A stretch of 37,939 nt of DNA, from positions 253,178 to 291,116 of the forward strand of contig NW_003124907.1 of the NCBI RefSeq assembly GCF_000003605.2. The letters run 5' to 3'. This DNA comes from Saccoglossus kowalevskii. Lineage: Eukaryota > Hemichordata > Enteropneusta > Harrimaniidae. Position 1 is the first letter of the stretch; the number at the start of each line of letters is the position of its first letter. A model generated the notes under the pieces. It searched no databases, was not told the origin of the DNA, and saw nothing but the letters and a program-made list of their open reading frames with translations. The position numbers and the translations under genes are program-made. This document shows positions 22,601 to 34,989 of the stretch, piece after piece.

Positions 22601-25600
22601 ACTATTTTGTGAATTTTTGATGAAAAGAGGGGACCGGTGGTGAAAAGGCTAAGCAGTAACCTGCAGTCCGATAACAGGGGGGGTTAAACGCACAGTGTAC
22701 TCTATATTAACATTTTAATTAGATATTGCACAATTCTTGACTGAAAAATAATGCAACACGTCACCTGGAACTGATAAGAGACCCCATTTTGGACGGCAAA
22801 TCAGTCGTCATGCAACCATTCGCCACTTGTGGTTTAATTGATTTTGTTTTGTACTACTTGAGTGTCTACTCTTGTCGAAACAATGTACGGTATTGTGCTT
22901 GGTGTTGTGTTCCCGCCTCCACGACACCATTTACCATTGAACCCACTCGGTGAAAGAGGTTTCACTACTTTCACAAAATCTCTCTTGAAAAAAAAAGAGA
23001 CCCATAAAATGGATAATTCTACATTATGACTGATATATTTACCAATAAAAAGATTTTCGTTACTTTCCGCGGAGAATGTTCGGAATCGCTGTTTTGCAAT
23101 AGTATATGCAAATTTTTCGCAGTGGTTTCGTTTGTTTGCTTATAGTAAATGTTTGCTCTAAGTGATGTTTGCCAGCAGCCAACACGAAATCGGACAATAC
23201 ACAATCCTAACCAGGGTGACTCGTAGTGATACTGTTCTACATTCTATGTAAGTTGACCAATGAAAGTACTTCGTTTCGAACTCAACATTGTACACAGTAT
23301 GACAGAAGGTGAAAGACATAAAGGCATTTGTCGGAGAATGTTGACTGTCGATTCATTGTGAATAATTTGCGGTAGCTGAATTGAGAAGTTGGTTGAAGTG
23401 TGGAATGTACTCGTCAAGATCGTCTACACAACAACTCTCCTTATTAATTTGCGTGTCAGTGCCACTCGGAGTGATTTGTTACTTGACCCGCGTAACTGGT
23501 CAGTCCCGGTTTTGGGGTCGAGCCGTCCTCAGATTGGTTATAAACTGAGTTCACGATTCATAACGTGGCAGCTGTTGTGTGACGACACGGGGGGGGGGGG
23601 GCTTGATACGTAGCTCTGGGTAGGGAGGTGCCCCAGTGTGCTCAAAAGTGTGACCATTTTTATACCTGGATAGTGGCAAAATCTATACCCATATTTATAC
23701 CAAAGTACCATTTCTGTCATCACTATTTATTCTAAATAAAACAGTTACAGTATTTGCTCTATTTGAAGAACACCTCAAACAGAAGCACATGTAAGCCAAC
23801 AGTTGCATTGTATATTAATTTATTACAATATGTATTTTCACCATAGAAACACCTCTGTCACTTACATAAGAGCATATTTATTACCGATATTTATACCTAT
23901 CTTGACCAGAAATATGACCGATACTTATACCTAAAATCCCAAATACGAGACCCATTTCAGGGGCATGTCCCTTTAGGCAAGTTCTATGTATTGCCCCCCC
24001 CCCGGGGGGGCGGGGGGGGCGACGACGCAGTGCAATATTCGTCATAATCCCGACATCGATTGCACACGGACAGTCAATTACAAATGTCCTGCAAAAACAA
24101 CCTTCACCTAGTTTCATAACAAAAAGAATGTGACTCCCATTCCATTATTGATCTATGTAATATGAAGTCACCAGAACTAAGCAAACGCTTGGACTTCTTT
24201 CCAAAACTTAATGTAATGTAATACTTTTGTGCAATGAACACGCAGTACTAACTATCACGTGATCGTAATGTACTGTAACAGTGCATTGTCTCTACGACAG
24301 CTTGCATATTTAATTAAGGGATCTCTTGTCTGCACACAAAAATTCTTAATGTCTGAAACCAAACTCGAAAAATAATATATGTTCAGAAACTTGGGTACAC
24401 AGGGAGTAATGTTATGTCTGGAACTATGGAAAACAACTTATAACGGTTTAGTGGGGATCAGGAATCCAAAACTCACAAGCAACCAAGATAGGAATAAACC
24501 CCACCTGACAATCTAATGATTGTTCGCAATTTGAATCGAATCTTCTTTTTTTTTGACAATCCGTTGAATTATGAGATGTAGAGTGGCGTAGGGAACAGAA
24601 AACAGACAGGTACATGGGATAATGTAGTCATAATGAGAACATGTGTTTACCTGATTTAACCCTAAACAAATTTGGTATCAATCGAACGAACATGGGATCA
24701 GCAGGTCAATTCCTAACCCAAGTGTAATGTAAAATTATAGCGTCATCATGATGTCATTAATCCATATTGTGTATGAAATTACATTATTTGTATATTAAAG
24801 TAACCAAAAAAATTTAAACACAATTATGTAAAGACGAATGTAACTTGAGTTATATATTTCAGTGTCTTTAGACGTTGTTACTAGTGTGTTTTATTGTGAA
24901 GTGTCCCTGTTAACGCGTGTACAACAGAAATTCAAATCCTTGTTGCGTTTTTAACATATTTTAATCTGTGCTCATAATAGTTAAATACATTTACGGCTTT
25001 GAGCACAACTGAACAAATAGCATAACTTGTTCGTATTTGGAGCAGTATAATTTGTATACTTCTCAAATAGTTTAAATTTTTTAAATAATCTTTTTTTTTT
25101 TTTTTGCCGTAATTACTGAAGAAAATGTTTGGTAAGCTTTCATAGCAATGTGATTATAAGGCATCCTCTAGAAAAAACTAAAATCTCTAAAAATTAATTC
25201 AATAAATATGTCAAGAAGAGCGCCATCATTTCAAAGCATAACTGACAAATATGCAAATTAAAGATGCAATGTTCGAACCCAACAAACTATACTTCAGGAA
25301 ACATAGGTGACGACATTCCAGATTATCATCTAGCGATGAATTCCATGTAGTGTGGTTTTGGACGTGGAGGTGATTCTATAGTATAGAGTATACACTATAT
25401 ATACTTATTCGCATCCAATGTGGCCACGTGCTTATGGCGTTACTGTTAAACAAAACACGTGGATAATCACATTCTATCCTCAACATGCTTTTTCTTACGG
25501 GAGAGGTTAATTAATGACCTATGTTGCTGCTAAATAACCTCAAAATACAACATGGACGTATGAATGGACTTGCCACTGTGACTAGTATATGTTAACTGTT

Positions 25601-26143
25601 CAAGATTACAAATTAAACAGCCCGACATTTCTAATTTTAAATTTCATACCAATACCGTTGTGATAGCAATTCGTGTCCATGAGCCAGTCTAGGGGTCAGT
25701 CTATAACTAACAAGGGGCTAAATAATGAAACACTTGTTCATGTCTCAGTACGTTAGTTCCTTGTATCTAATTATAGCCGCGGCCAGATGGGTTGCAGACA
25801 TCCGATAAACTATGCCATAATCAAGCCGACTTGTCACAATTAATATTAATATGTGTTTTATGTGTGGCTGATTTTACGACTTGTCCTGTTGAATATACAT
25901 CGTAAATAGTTTCTGCAAATGTCAACAATTAATTTATTTGTATTACTGCCATAAAACGACCGCACATACCCGGGCGGGTGGGGGTAGCTTGCCAACTCGG
26001 ACGACATCAGACTCCACAAGCAAACGAGTAACGTGTTCTTTAGTATTCAATAAATGACAAAAAGATTTTACCGGTGTTTAAAAATGTTCCCAAAAGCTCG
26101 ATTCGTGATTTGTTAGTGGATTTGGGATAAATTTGTTTGCGCC
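22601..26143. other. No recognised gene; homopolymer G and C runs
   Basis: No exon was recognised. A run of 13 G lies at 23589-23601, and C10-G7-C-G8 lies at 23994-24019. Between about 23650 and 23935 TATACC recurs several times in AT-rich DNA, probably a diverged repeat of unknown type. A T-run (about 15) lies near 25091-25105. Short ORFs of 60-78 codons lack features. Confidence 0.45.
23994..24019. repeat. C10/G7/G8 homopolymer block
   Basis: Ten C are followed directly by seven G, one C and eight G. The C-run can pair with either G-run, and the G-runs resemble quadruplex-forming DNA. Length errors are likely in such a block. Confidence 0.8.
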
Positions 26144-26173
26144 ATAATGGCGGCCGAAGATGCATATTCATGA
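26144..26173 (+). promoter_or_regulatory. YY1/TISU-like start context with an 8-codon upstream ORF
   Basis: ATAATGGCGGC at 26144-26154 fits AANATGGCGGC at 10 of 11 positions. Its ATG (26147) opens only MAAEDAYS before TGA at 26171-26173. That stop overlaps the ATG at 26170 of the next frame as ATGA, the arrangement used for termination-coupled reinitiation. No TATA box was noticed upstream. Confidence 0.3.
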
Positions 26174-26433
26174 TAAATCTTGTTGGCATTTTTCGGCGAC
26201 GGATTAACAACTGTGTGACCAAAGTTTGTACAACGAGAAATTATATGTCATCGCACGATTTTTTTAGTAGCGAATACACATTTAGAATTTTCCCCGCTAA
26301 AAATATTTTACAACACTCCTTCAAGTACCAAAAATCATCCGATGAAATGTATTCGATTGAGGACCGGAATGGTGTCAAAATGCGTATGTCAACGAGGTTA
26401 GTACGTGCACGGGAAGAACAATGTAGACTTTAG
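26170..26433 (+). CDS. Possible 87-aa protein with a mitochondrial-type N-terminus, unrecognised
   Basis: The frame starts MINLVGIFRRRINNCVTKVC. The first 28 residues contain five or more basic residues and no acidic one, as in mitochondrial targeting peptides. The rest is polar and charged, with DEMYSIEDRNGVKMRMSTRL near the end. It stops at 26431-26433, and AATAAA follows at 26462-26467. A GTTAGT at 26398 could instead be a splice donor, making this a first exon. The 8-codon ORF just before it overlaps its start. There is no family match, and chance is a real alternative. Confidence 0.28.
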   Translation: MINLVGIFRRRINNCVTKVCTTRNYMSSHDFFSSEYTFRIFPAKNILQHSFKYQKSSDEMYSIEDRNGVKMRMSTRLVRAREEQCRL

Positions 26434-29400
26434 AATTAATAGTACAACGGTCATTTTGACAAATAAATCACTGGCAGATGAAAATATTTCTGACGTGATT
26501 TTTATTCTCATGTTAAAAAACAGCAAATTTATTTTCGCAAATCTGTCCCGAAATGAGTAACCTAAAACTTTAAAACAAAGCCCAAAAGACTGAGGTGAAT
26601 TTGTAGTTTGGTAGTTTGTTATTCATCAACTCCAGTGTCAATAATGGAAGTTTACAAGTAGTATATCACGTCTGTACACAAATATTGAGGTCCGCTGATC
26701 CCGTTTTAAACTGCCAGGTGATTCCAAAATCGCTGCTAGCAATAAATTTACTCTCCTATCCCACTCCTTTCAGTGCGGACCGTTAAAAGATGGTTGTTTT
26801 GTGATTTGCATCACCCGTATGATAAGTCACGTGACAATACAAGGGGCATCGCAGATAACTGCGCTACTTCTACAATCGTAACTTTGATATCTCAAGTATT
26901 TTGTAGTCCATATGCGAAAACACGCACTCTGTATTTTGCACGTAATCTACAGACCTACGTGCAGCGACAGTAATGCAGAAATATGTCTTCATTTGACATC
27001 AGGTGGCGGTGAGCTACAGGGTCGATTTGAAGCGGGTCGCTTCAGGTGCCGAGCTGTCTGAACTATCGATCAAATTACTTTGTAATTGTAAACAATTTAA
27101 TTGGGTTAAGGTTATTAGCAATGAGTATAATATCTAACATACTACCTGGCAACATACGATATACACAGTTACGTATATATATTTTTGGGAAATGTGATCG
27201 TCACTCACAAAGTATCTAGTTAACATCAAGAATCAGTGGTTGACGAAAAAAAACAAAAAAACACATGCAATCATATGGCAGCGGCGGGCATCTGCTGTAC
27301 CGACAGGTCATAACACGAAGGCAGTCAAGCTAGTGGGCGTAACATTCGTTTGAAAATCACGAATTTACGCGCCAGTTTTTCGGTTATTTGAAGTCAGTGT
27401 ACAGTGGAGCGATGAAAATAAGTAGCCTGGCGAGACAGCTTAATTACGTTGTCATCCCGGCTGACGAATACCACGTGTTATAATTTCCAAACAGACACTT
27501 TTTTCGCTTTGGGTGGCATCCTAACCTAGTTGCGCTTGGCCACGCACATGTTCGCGGAGGGCACGAGTAAACATGCAATGAACACACCTGCGTCCAATAG
27601 AGCATTGACGCGCGCTCGTCCCTGTGACGAACTGCAGAAGATTCAACATACCTATAACATCGCTCGAATCCTACTATCAGACCAAGGTTCTTCAAAAAAA
27701 AATACCTCGTTCAAGTGTGGGTAATTTTTTACGCCACTTCAGTCCTTCAATGGCTTATCGCAGTAGCAATAACTCAAGTCTACTCGTTGACGTCAAATAT
27801 GAACGATATCTTCATCGCAAATGCTGCCAAGGCAAATTTTGTGAACGGTATCGACCATTCTGTACGCGTTAGTTCTTGTATTATACAGGTTCATAATCCA
27901 GAAAAGGCAATTGACAGAATGTTGACACCTGCGAGTATTGACCACGAAGTGAACGACAGCGCTAATCAATCATATAATAATACGTGAGGACAATATTGAC
28001 AATACAGTCATTTTAGAAATATCGTTTATCTACCTATTTATACCGATACATTCGCGATGATAATTTGACCACACTCTGAGTGTACATAAAACCCCCATGT
28101 CACCGAATAGTGCATGTGTATCATTAAATCGGTGCAACGTGTTGCTTGGACATTACCTATCGCATGACAAATTATTTACAGTTTTCAATGGGCTTGTGTT
28201 ATATAAACGGTCTGTACGCGTGCCATCTTTTGTTACGATGAAACGCTACACACAACACGCAGCGCGCTCGACTTTTACACGCGTTGTATACGTCGTTTGA
28301 AATGCACGCGTCGCGTGAACGGCGACGCTTTAACTGTGGATAGACTCGGCTCTATCCACCTCACCCCTCCAAAAAATAGGGATGAATAAAAATGCTGGAC
28401 ATGTATTAAGTAGGCACAATCAGTTTGTACAAAGGTCGCCTATCAATGACTTGAGTTAAAGCCTATTACACAACTGATGTCCATATATGTATATCGTATT
28501 CACGGTAACCTTCCGGTCATGCCCCGATAATATCTAACCTTTGCAGTGCGAACTTTGACATTTAACAATGATTTCAAAGCATTTAAACGGGTCTGTCTAG
28601 ACTGGACGCCATGCCCTCCGTGGCAGAGTCTTGAACAGTTGATGCGAGCATCGTGAATAAAAAGACTTTTTTCCCAAAAAAGTCACGTGACCATTAGTGA
28701 ACTATAAGCTAAACACGGGGTTCATAGCTTTCCGATCATTTTGCTTGGTTTAGCCTAAATCTCTATGTTTGTGTAGCTGGCAATAAAAAGTCGGTCACCT
28801 TCAGGGTTTATCAACCCATTCTATATTATAAAATGTAGCAGAGGAAGAATGGGAGAGCGAGAAGGATGAGTGAGACGATAAACACCTGGGCAGACATATT
28901 ACAAAAACAAATACGAGTAAATCCAGTTGAACGCTAAAGCATTATATTGGTAATACTGTTACACATAGAGAGGTACTGTGAATAAAATTGTACAGTTTCT
29001 ACTCATGGTTACGCAAATGAGCGTGCGCTTTATTTACTGGTACGTACTATTAATTTAAAATGCACGCGCACTTCCCTATTTCACCGAATTCCATAATTGC
29101 TTTGATCTTAGTCCTGTAAATAAATATTTAAAAAAAACTCTATTGAAAAAAAAAACAGGTCACTAAAGTAAGTATTGTATTTCACTGTTCAGTTCTCCCT
29201 AAACCAATTTCAGTTCGTATTTTCTTTTATAGATTTGCCATATCACTTGACTTATTTGCATACCATTACTTCAATTTGTAGGGCAGGTCCACTGACCCTA
29301 AGCTATTGTTGCAGGTCACGATAACCCACGCAAAGGGCAGTTCCATATTTCTAGGGAAGTGTCGTTATTTCAGTTGGGTCCGTTGATGAGGTCGTGGAAA

Positions 29401-29660
29401 TAAATCGACGTGCCATATGGCAATTCATGGCTCCTTCCAACTGAAACAAATGTACTCGTTACTGCAGGCGAGGTGATAAAGCGTTGCAGCGTGAAGCGAC
29501 ACGTTTTCACATTGTTCAAAATAGTCGCAACACTGGCAGAAAACAAATGGTCAACCTCTAATTTAATTTTATTGTTTGTGCTTCAGTATTGAAGTCACTT
29601 GGGTCACACTGTATTAATCTCGGTGACGTCATCGTTTTGACACACATTGTTATATTCCGT
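26434..29660. other. No recognised gene; a few candidate exon signals
   Basis: At 26751-26773 a pyrimidine-rich tract ends in TTTCAG, an excellent acceptor, and a frame of 66 codons follows (26774-26973), but its phase does not fit the ORF at 26170. Overlapping ORFs at 27444-27987 on both strands have no recognisable features. A perfect 9-bp hairpin (GACTTTTTT-CCC-AAAAAAGTC) lies at 28664-28684. Several CpG-rich short stretches occur near 27.3-27.6 and 28.2-28.3 kb. Confidence 0.4.
28664..28684. repeat. Perfect 9-bp hairpin with a 3-nt loop
   Basis: GACTTTTTT, CCC, AAAAAAGTC, followed by CACGTGAC. It is probably incidental, but it is a strong local foldback. Confidence 0.6.
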
Positions 29661-29821
29661 TTACGTAATTAATCGCTTTCACTTTATTTCGGGTTGTTTA
29701 CTTCATTGGAACGATCGACGCCCCTGGGAACACACCTCGACAAGTTCCCTGTGGGCTACGTCCGCCAACCCAAGAGACAGTTGTCGTTGGTGGCGTAAAC
29801 ACCGTGAATCTTCGTTTCGCT

Positions 29822-29872
29822 CTTGAACCATGGAAGGTACTAACGAATATTTAGTACCTTCCATGCTTGAAC
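29822..29872. repeat. Perfect 15-bp palindrome arms flanked by 7-bp direct repeats
   Basis: CATGGAAGGTACTAA at 29829-29843 and TTAGTACCTTCCATG at 29851-29865 are exact inverses around the 7-nt spacer CGAATAT. CTTGAAC stands immediately on both sides (29822-29828 and 29866-29872). An inverted repeat bounded by a short direct repeat has the form of a tiny inserted element with a target-site duplication, although 37 bp is far below normal MITE size. Confidence 0.85.
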
Positions 29873-30040
29873 TAAACGAACTGAACACGTTAACTACTTC
29901 AGGGAATAACGGACGACGAACTGCCCATTATTGCGTGGCAACAGGGTTATCAAGCAATATTGGGTAGTGCGGAGTCCTTTATTTCAGTTATTATACGGTA
30001 ACCTTGGCCTGTCGTAAAATATACAACTATTATTTATTCA

Positions 30041-31234
30041 ATGGCACACGTACTGGTACGTACTATTTATTCACCTGCACACATACTGATACGTACTACT
30101 TATTCACCTGCACACGTACTGAACGTATTATTTATTCACCTACACCCGAACTGGTACGTAGTATTTATTCACCTGCACACGTACTGGTACGTACTATTTA
30201 TTCACCTACACCCGAACTGGTACGTAGTATTTATTCACCTGCACACGTACTGGTACATACTATTTATTTACCTACACACGTACTGGTACGTAATATTTAT
30301 TCACCTACACACGTACTGGTACATACTATTTATTCACCTGCACACTTACTGGTACGTACTATTTATTCACCTGCACACTAACTGGTACATACTATTTATT
30401 CACCTGCATACGTAGTGATACGTACTATTTATTCACCTACATACGTAGTGATACGTACTATTTATTCACCTACACACGTAGTGATATGTACTATTTATTC
30501 ACCTGCATACGTAGTGATACGTACTATTTATTCACCTGCATACGTAGTGATACGTACTATTTATTTACCTGCATACGTAGTGATACATACTATTTATTCA
30601 CCTGCACACGTCTGGTACGTACTATTTATTCATCTGCACACGTACTGGTACGTACTATTTATTCATCTACATACGTACTGGTACGTACTATATATTCATC
30701 TACATACGTAGTGATACGTACTATATATTCATCTACATACGTACTGGTACGTACTATTTATTCACCTGCATACGTAGTGATACGTACTATTTATTCACCT
30801 GCATACGTAGTGATACGTACTATTTATTTACCTGCATACGTAGTGATACATACTATTTATTCACCTACATACGTACTGGTACGTACTATTTATTCACCTG
30901 CATACGTAGTGATACGTACTATTTATTCACCTGCATATGTAGTGATACGTACTATTCATTTACCTGCATACGTAGTGATACACACTATTTATTCACCTGC
31001 ACACGTACTGGTACGTACTATTTATTCATCTACATACGTACTGGTACGTACTATATATTCATCTACATACGTACTGGTACGTACTATTTATTCACCTGCA
31101 TACGTAGTGATACGTACTATTTATTCACCTGCATATGTAGTGGTACATACTATTTATTCACCTGCACACTTAGAAGTACGTATTATTTACTCACCTAGAC
31201 ACGTACTGGTACGTACTATTTATTCAATTTCACT
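30041..31234. repeat. 33-bp tandem array, about 36 copies
   Basis: TTATTCACC recurs with 33-bp spacing (for example 30132 and 30165). A typical unit reads CACGTACTGGTACGTACTAT followed by TTATTCACCTGCA. Two main unit types alternate: one with ACTGGTACGTAC, one with AGTGATACGTAC. ACGTAC-TG-GTACGT inside the first type is a near-perfect palindrome. The period is divisible by three and contains no stop in several frames, so long ORFs appear on the plus strand (up to 267 codons, encoding TIYSPAYVVIR-like repeats). The overlapping frames are equally open, which argues against a protein. Confidence 0.96.
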
Positions 31235-31242
31235 CGCATTGT

Positions 31243-31271
31243 TTGAACTAAAACATAATGTTTTAGTTCAA
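31243..31271. repeat. Perfect 13-bp inverted repeat at the right edge of the 33-bp array
   Basis: TTGAACTAAAACA, TAA, TGTTTTAGTTCAA forms an exact stem with a 3-nt loop, a few bases after the last array unit. The sequence TTGAACTAAA also occurs just right of the palindrome at 29829-29865, so related TTGAACTAAA tracts stand on either side of the array. Confidence 0.8.
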
Positions 31272-31979
31272 CTTAAACCATATCCGTAACACGTATGCAA
31301 TATTCAGCACGTTAACCATATTGCAGCTCCAAACATCTCTATTTTGCTAACTTATACGTTAGTGTTTCTTTCAGATATATTGGCATTTCTAGGTTGTCAA
31401 GGGTTACATATAGACACCTTGGAAAGAGACTCTAGTATAACATTGCATTGTGTGACGGCATAAATTGAATACCAGAAAGGGCACCAGTAGAAGGAAAAGG
31501 TCGGACCAGTCCGGTCGAAATGGGGGATCACGTGATTATAGTATTTACTAACAGACTAACATACCCTGGTACTACGTACATACAAACTGCTTATTTCTCG
31601 AAGTGTTTTAAAACAGAATATATACACTGTACGCGACCTACATATCTATGGATACAAATGATGCAAACTTCCCAGTCCAAAGACCCCGATCGCACTATAG
31701 AATGCCGTGTTTGTATAACAACAGTTCAGCATTTTTCGCTTATGCATAACACAGTTCGTTGCTCGGATATATACAATGTTTTGTGTCACGCCAGAAAGAT
31801 CGTATTGATGGGGAATAATAGGGAGGAAAAAAACAAGAAAAACAAATTTAACTTGTTTAAATATAAGAAGAAACATAAATGTGTCGAGTCAGTCAGTACC
31901 CAGATTCTGGTGCTTAAAAAATTGGGACAGAGAGAGAGACATGGTATATATATATATATTGGGACAGAGAGAGAGACAT

Positions 31980-32019
<40 letters not shown>

Positions 32020-34989
32020 ATATATATATGATACATTTCGGATTACTTGAAGCTATGCGTTCCTAAAATATCATAGATACAATGGCAATAAGAAGTATGC
32101 GATGATAGCGTGTATAATACACGCCGGGACAATGATGGATTATTCTATAAGAGATTTTATGTATATATAGTAATCCAGGGGTGTTGGACGTCGTCCATTC
32201 CGATGTGTGTGCGTAATGTCGAACAAGTCATATTAGTGTACGCGTCGTCGACTCCTTTCACGACGCGAACACTATTTTGCAATGTGCTTACAAAATACGG
32301 GTTAAATGTTCACATCAACAAGGCGGAACACCGTGGCTTTGTTCTCGAATCAGAATGGGCAAGTCTCGAGTAACACGAACGTATTTCAATTGAATTAATA
32401 GCGAAGATCATTATGCGCACTTTGAACTATATAGTAAAATCACAGACACCCCCGCGCCCCATCGGACTAACTGAATAGGTATGTCCGTACCTCTGCTAAT
32501 AGTTTGAGAAAAAAAGCCAAGCTGTCGAGCCTTTGTTTAAGGCGTGAGATGAGAAATGACAGGGCACGGGGTCACGAACAGGTGGCATTGGTCTCCATGA
32601 TACGTTCGAATATATATATTTGCACTATTGGCCCCTGGTTTGTAATATTACAGAAAATGCTGACCCGCTGAATTAGGGAAATTGACACATTTTCTGGGGT
32701 TTTTTTTGGGGGGGGGGGGGAAGAGGACGTTTTCAGTCCTCAGCTTTGCAATTTGTGCAGACGCATGTTATGCTTCAACGACCAATTGCCATAACTGTGT
32801 CACCATGCCACTAGTACGGCACGATATTACTTGTCAAATAGTAGTACAATCAAAATTATCTTTTGATCACCATCATATTAATTTTGTGAAACTGACACTT
32901 TGAGTTTCAAAGTTGTCCAGATTATAGCCAGTACGTCTAGGCGAGAGAAGACCATGCCAAATCAAGGTTAGTGAGCTGCAGAAGATTATGGCTGATACCT
33001 TTTTTTCAAACCCAACCTTGCCACTTAACACGGATTGGCTTTGGTGAGTTCAGTACTTCATTATTCTCCGAGAGGGTCGAATTCCAACGATCGTGACGAC
33101 CCATATCGCATTGGTTTCCGTGACACCGTGCATAGGACTGGGAAACCCAAGACAAACTTAGTGTGGCTGTATAAACAATACGTACATATGCAAAGCCATA
33201 AGCAAGCAGCTTGTATTGGAATAAGCCTAACTAGGAATGTGATGCAAATTTCTCCTCGTTTGCCATTGTCGGCGCTGTCGTGATTTCCGGATTTATTGTC
33301 AAGTAAAGTTGTTCGAATAGTTACTCGACTAGGATTATTATTAGAAAAAAAAAATGCTAATAAATATTTTACGGTTAGCGTAGGTAGATAGCATACTTTT
33401 AAAATCACTAACAATTTTGTACCCAAAATAAAAAATAAAGAAAGAGCATGATAAAGAACAAAATTATTATTATTCGGACTAACTGAATTTGCTGCGCGTT
33501 TGCGGAGGAAGATCGGTATCTCATGAACGTAAGTAACCATTGACAACGATACAATTCAAACAAACATGTAACAAGTCTTAACGCGACATTGCTACAACAT
33601 TTGTATGTGTAAAATAAATCACAACTTTAGCCCTATACGTTAACCGTAGATTAAAATTTCAAGTGGCAAATAAATTAAGGTATCGTCCTGACTCGATTAT
33701 ACCTTGCCCTTCAACGATGGAGCCACCTAGACAATGTCGAACACACATCTGAATTGAGCTTGTAAATACACACACACTTAATACCAGCCATATCTGATTA
33801 CCTGGAAGCTGAGCGCAACACGAGGAAAAGCTAGGGTACACCTGTCCAGAGGACCGCAGAATCTTTGATTTCAGAAGACTCTGCTCCGCCCCAGTCTTGC
33901 ACCAGTCCACATATACAGCGACTTTCGTTAATGAGAACAATTAGCTGTGCCCTGGACACTGAATTTCGAGACTTAAAATTATTATCAATTTGAATTTAGC
34001 CCCAATAAAAAATTGGTGCTACTACTGTTACTATACTTATTGTTTATTTATATTAATATTTAGACCCGAACAACATAATCCCGTCTAACTATCTACCTTT
34101 TTTGAGTACATACTGTCATCGCCATATGTCTTAGGAGTTTCTGTGAATATAATAATAGAACACCATTCTGTGACAAATTGGGGTTTTCTCTAAGAGCTTC
34201 GTTCTGTGATGATCTGGAAACTCCGTGACAGGACCGCTCTGGACCTCTATGAGAAGACCATTTTCTGACAAATGGCCGTCGAGATCCCGTTGAGAAAGAG
34301 AGAGCAACGAGACTTGTATTGTGATATTGTCCATTGTTCTAAATACCATTGTTACCTAGGTCAATGGAACAGTACATTCGATGACGATGGTACACTATTT
34401 GAGGGGAAAACAAGTGATATATGCAGCCATTCGCATCCAAGGTTTATTTATCTGACACGATTGTCTTTGAAACCAGATTTCCAAACATATACCGGAATAA
34501 GCCACCTCTCAAAATAGTATGTAATAGAAACACCACGAGAAAGTGTGTGTTTACAGATATAAACCCCTCGTTTTGGTCAGAGTCGAGTAAATTGAACGAT
34601 AGTGCCAACGTTAAGCCCGAGTGCAATTGACAGGACTCTGGTCGAAACTATGGGGATATCTGTAAACGCATCCGTTCGAAATACGATAAAATTAGAAGTT
34701 TCAGCAATCGGTTGCAATGTACAAAAAAGAATGACTCATGAATAATTCAATGTATATCACTTGACATTGAAATGACCCTTCTAATGTCCAAATCTACTTG
34801 TTGTGGTTGATGTTGTGAGTTCGAACTCCTTACTATGCCAACATTTTCAAAAAATTCAGAAGAACTTCTGTTGTCATAGTTTTACTAAGGTGAAAAGTGT
34901 GAGTTTGAATACCAGTTACAATTATGTAGTTAAGACAGTTTACAAGTTATGTACAGTTATCTGTTGCAAATACAATTAGCATGTGTATA
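31272..34989. other. No recognised gene between the 33-bp and 27-bp arrays
   Basis: The longest frame is 176 codons at 31520-32050 (plus). Its last third reads through the AT/GA microsatellite and its first part has a loose CRVC...C...C pattern, but no family fits. A 161-codon minus frame at 33061-33546 is hydrophobic and AT-rich without a recognised domain. Other ORFs of 60-93 codons at 32110-34630 overlap on both strands. A run of eight T followed by 13 G lies at 32700-32720. I see no transposase, reverse transcriptase or tRNA. Confidence 0.45.
31921..32028. repeat. Duplicated 37-bp GA/TA unit grading into an (AT)n microsatellite
   Basis: ATTGGGACAGAGAGAGAGAC then ATGGTATATATATATAT occurs twice in tandem (31921-31957 and from 31958). 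The second copy runs into (AT)n at about 31982-32016, followed by a shorter AT tract to 32028. Confidence 0.9.

Noticed and set aside
25270-25285. GTTCGAACC matching a tRNA B box
   Set aside because: There is no A box or acceptor stem around it, so this is a chance match.
29661-29853. Open frames on both strands, each with protein-like translations
   Set aside because: Simultaneous openness in opposing frames reflects local GC-rich composition; no family match chooses one frame.
30004-31289. Several overlapping ORFs of 98-267 codons encoding tyrosine-rich 11-residue repeats
   Set aside because: The 33-bp period makes more than one frame open at once; nothing favours one as coding.
31520-32050. 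176-codon plus ORF with a loose CRVC...C...C pattern
   Set aside because: Its C-terminal third reads through a GA/TA microsatellite; the first 110 codons match no domain and are within chance length for AT-rich DNA.
33061-33546. 161-codon minus ORF, hydrophobic
   Set aside because: AT-rich translation with many F, L and I residues, no recognisable domain, and an open plus-strand ORF overlapping it.
34811-34830. B-box-like GAGTTCGAACTCC, possible tRNA or tRNA-derived SINE
   Set aside because: No A box, no cloverleaf and no repeated flank could be made out; the B box has one extra base relative to consensus.
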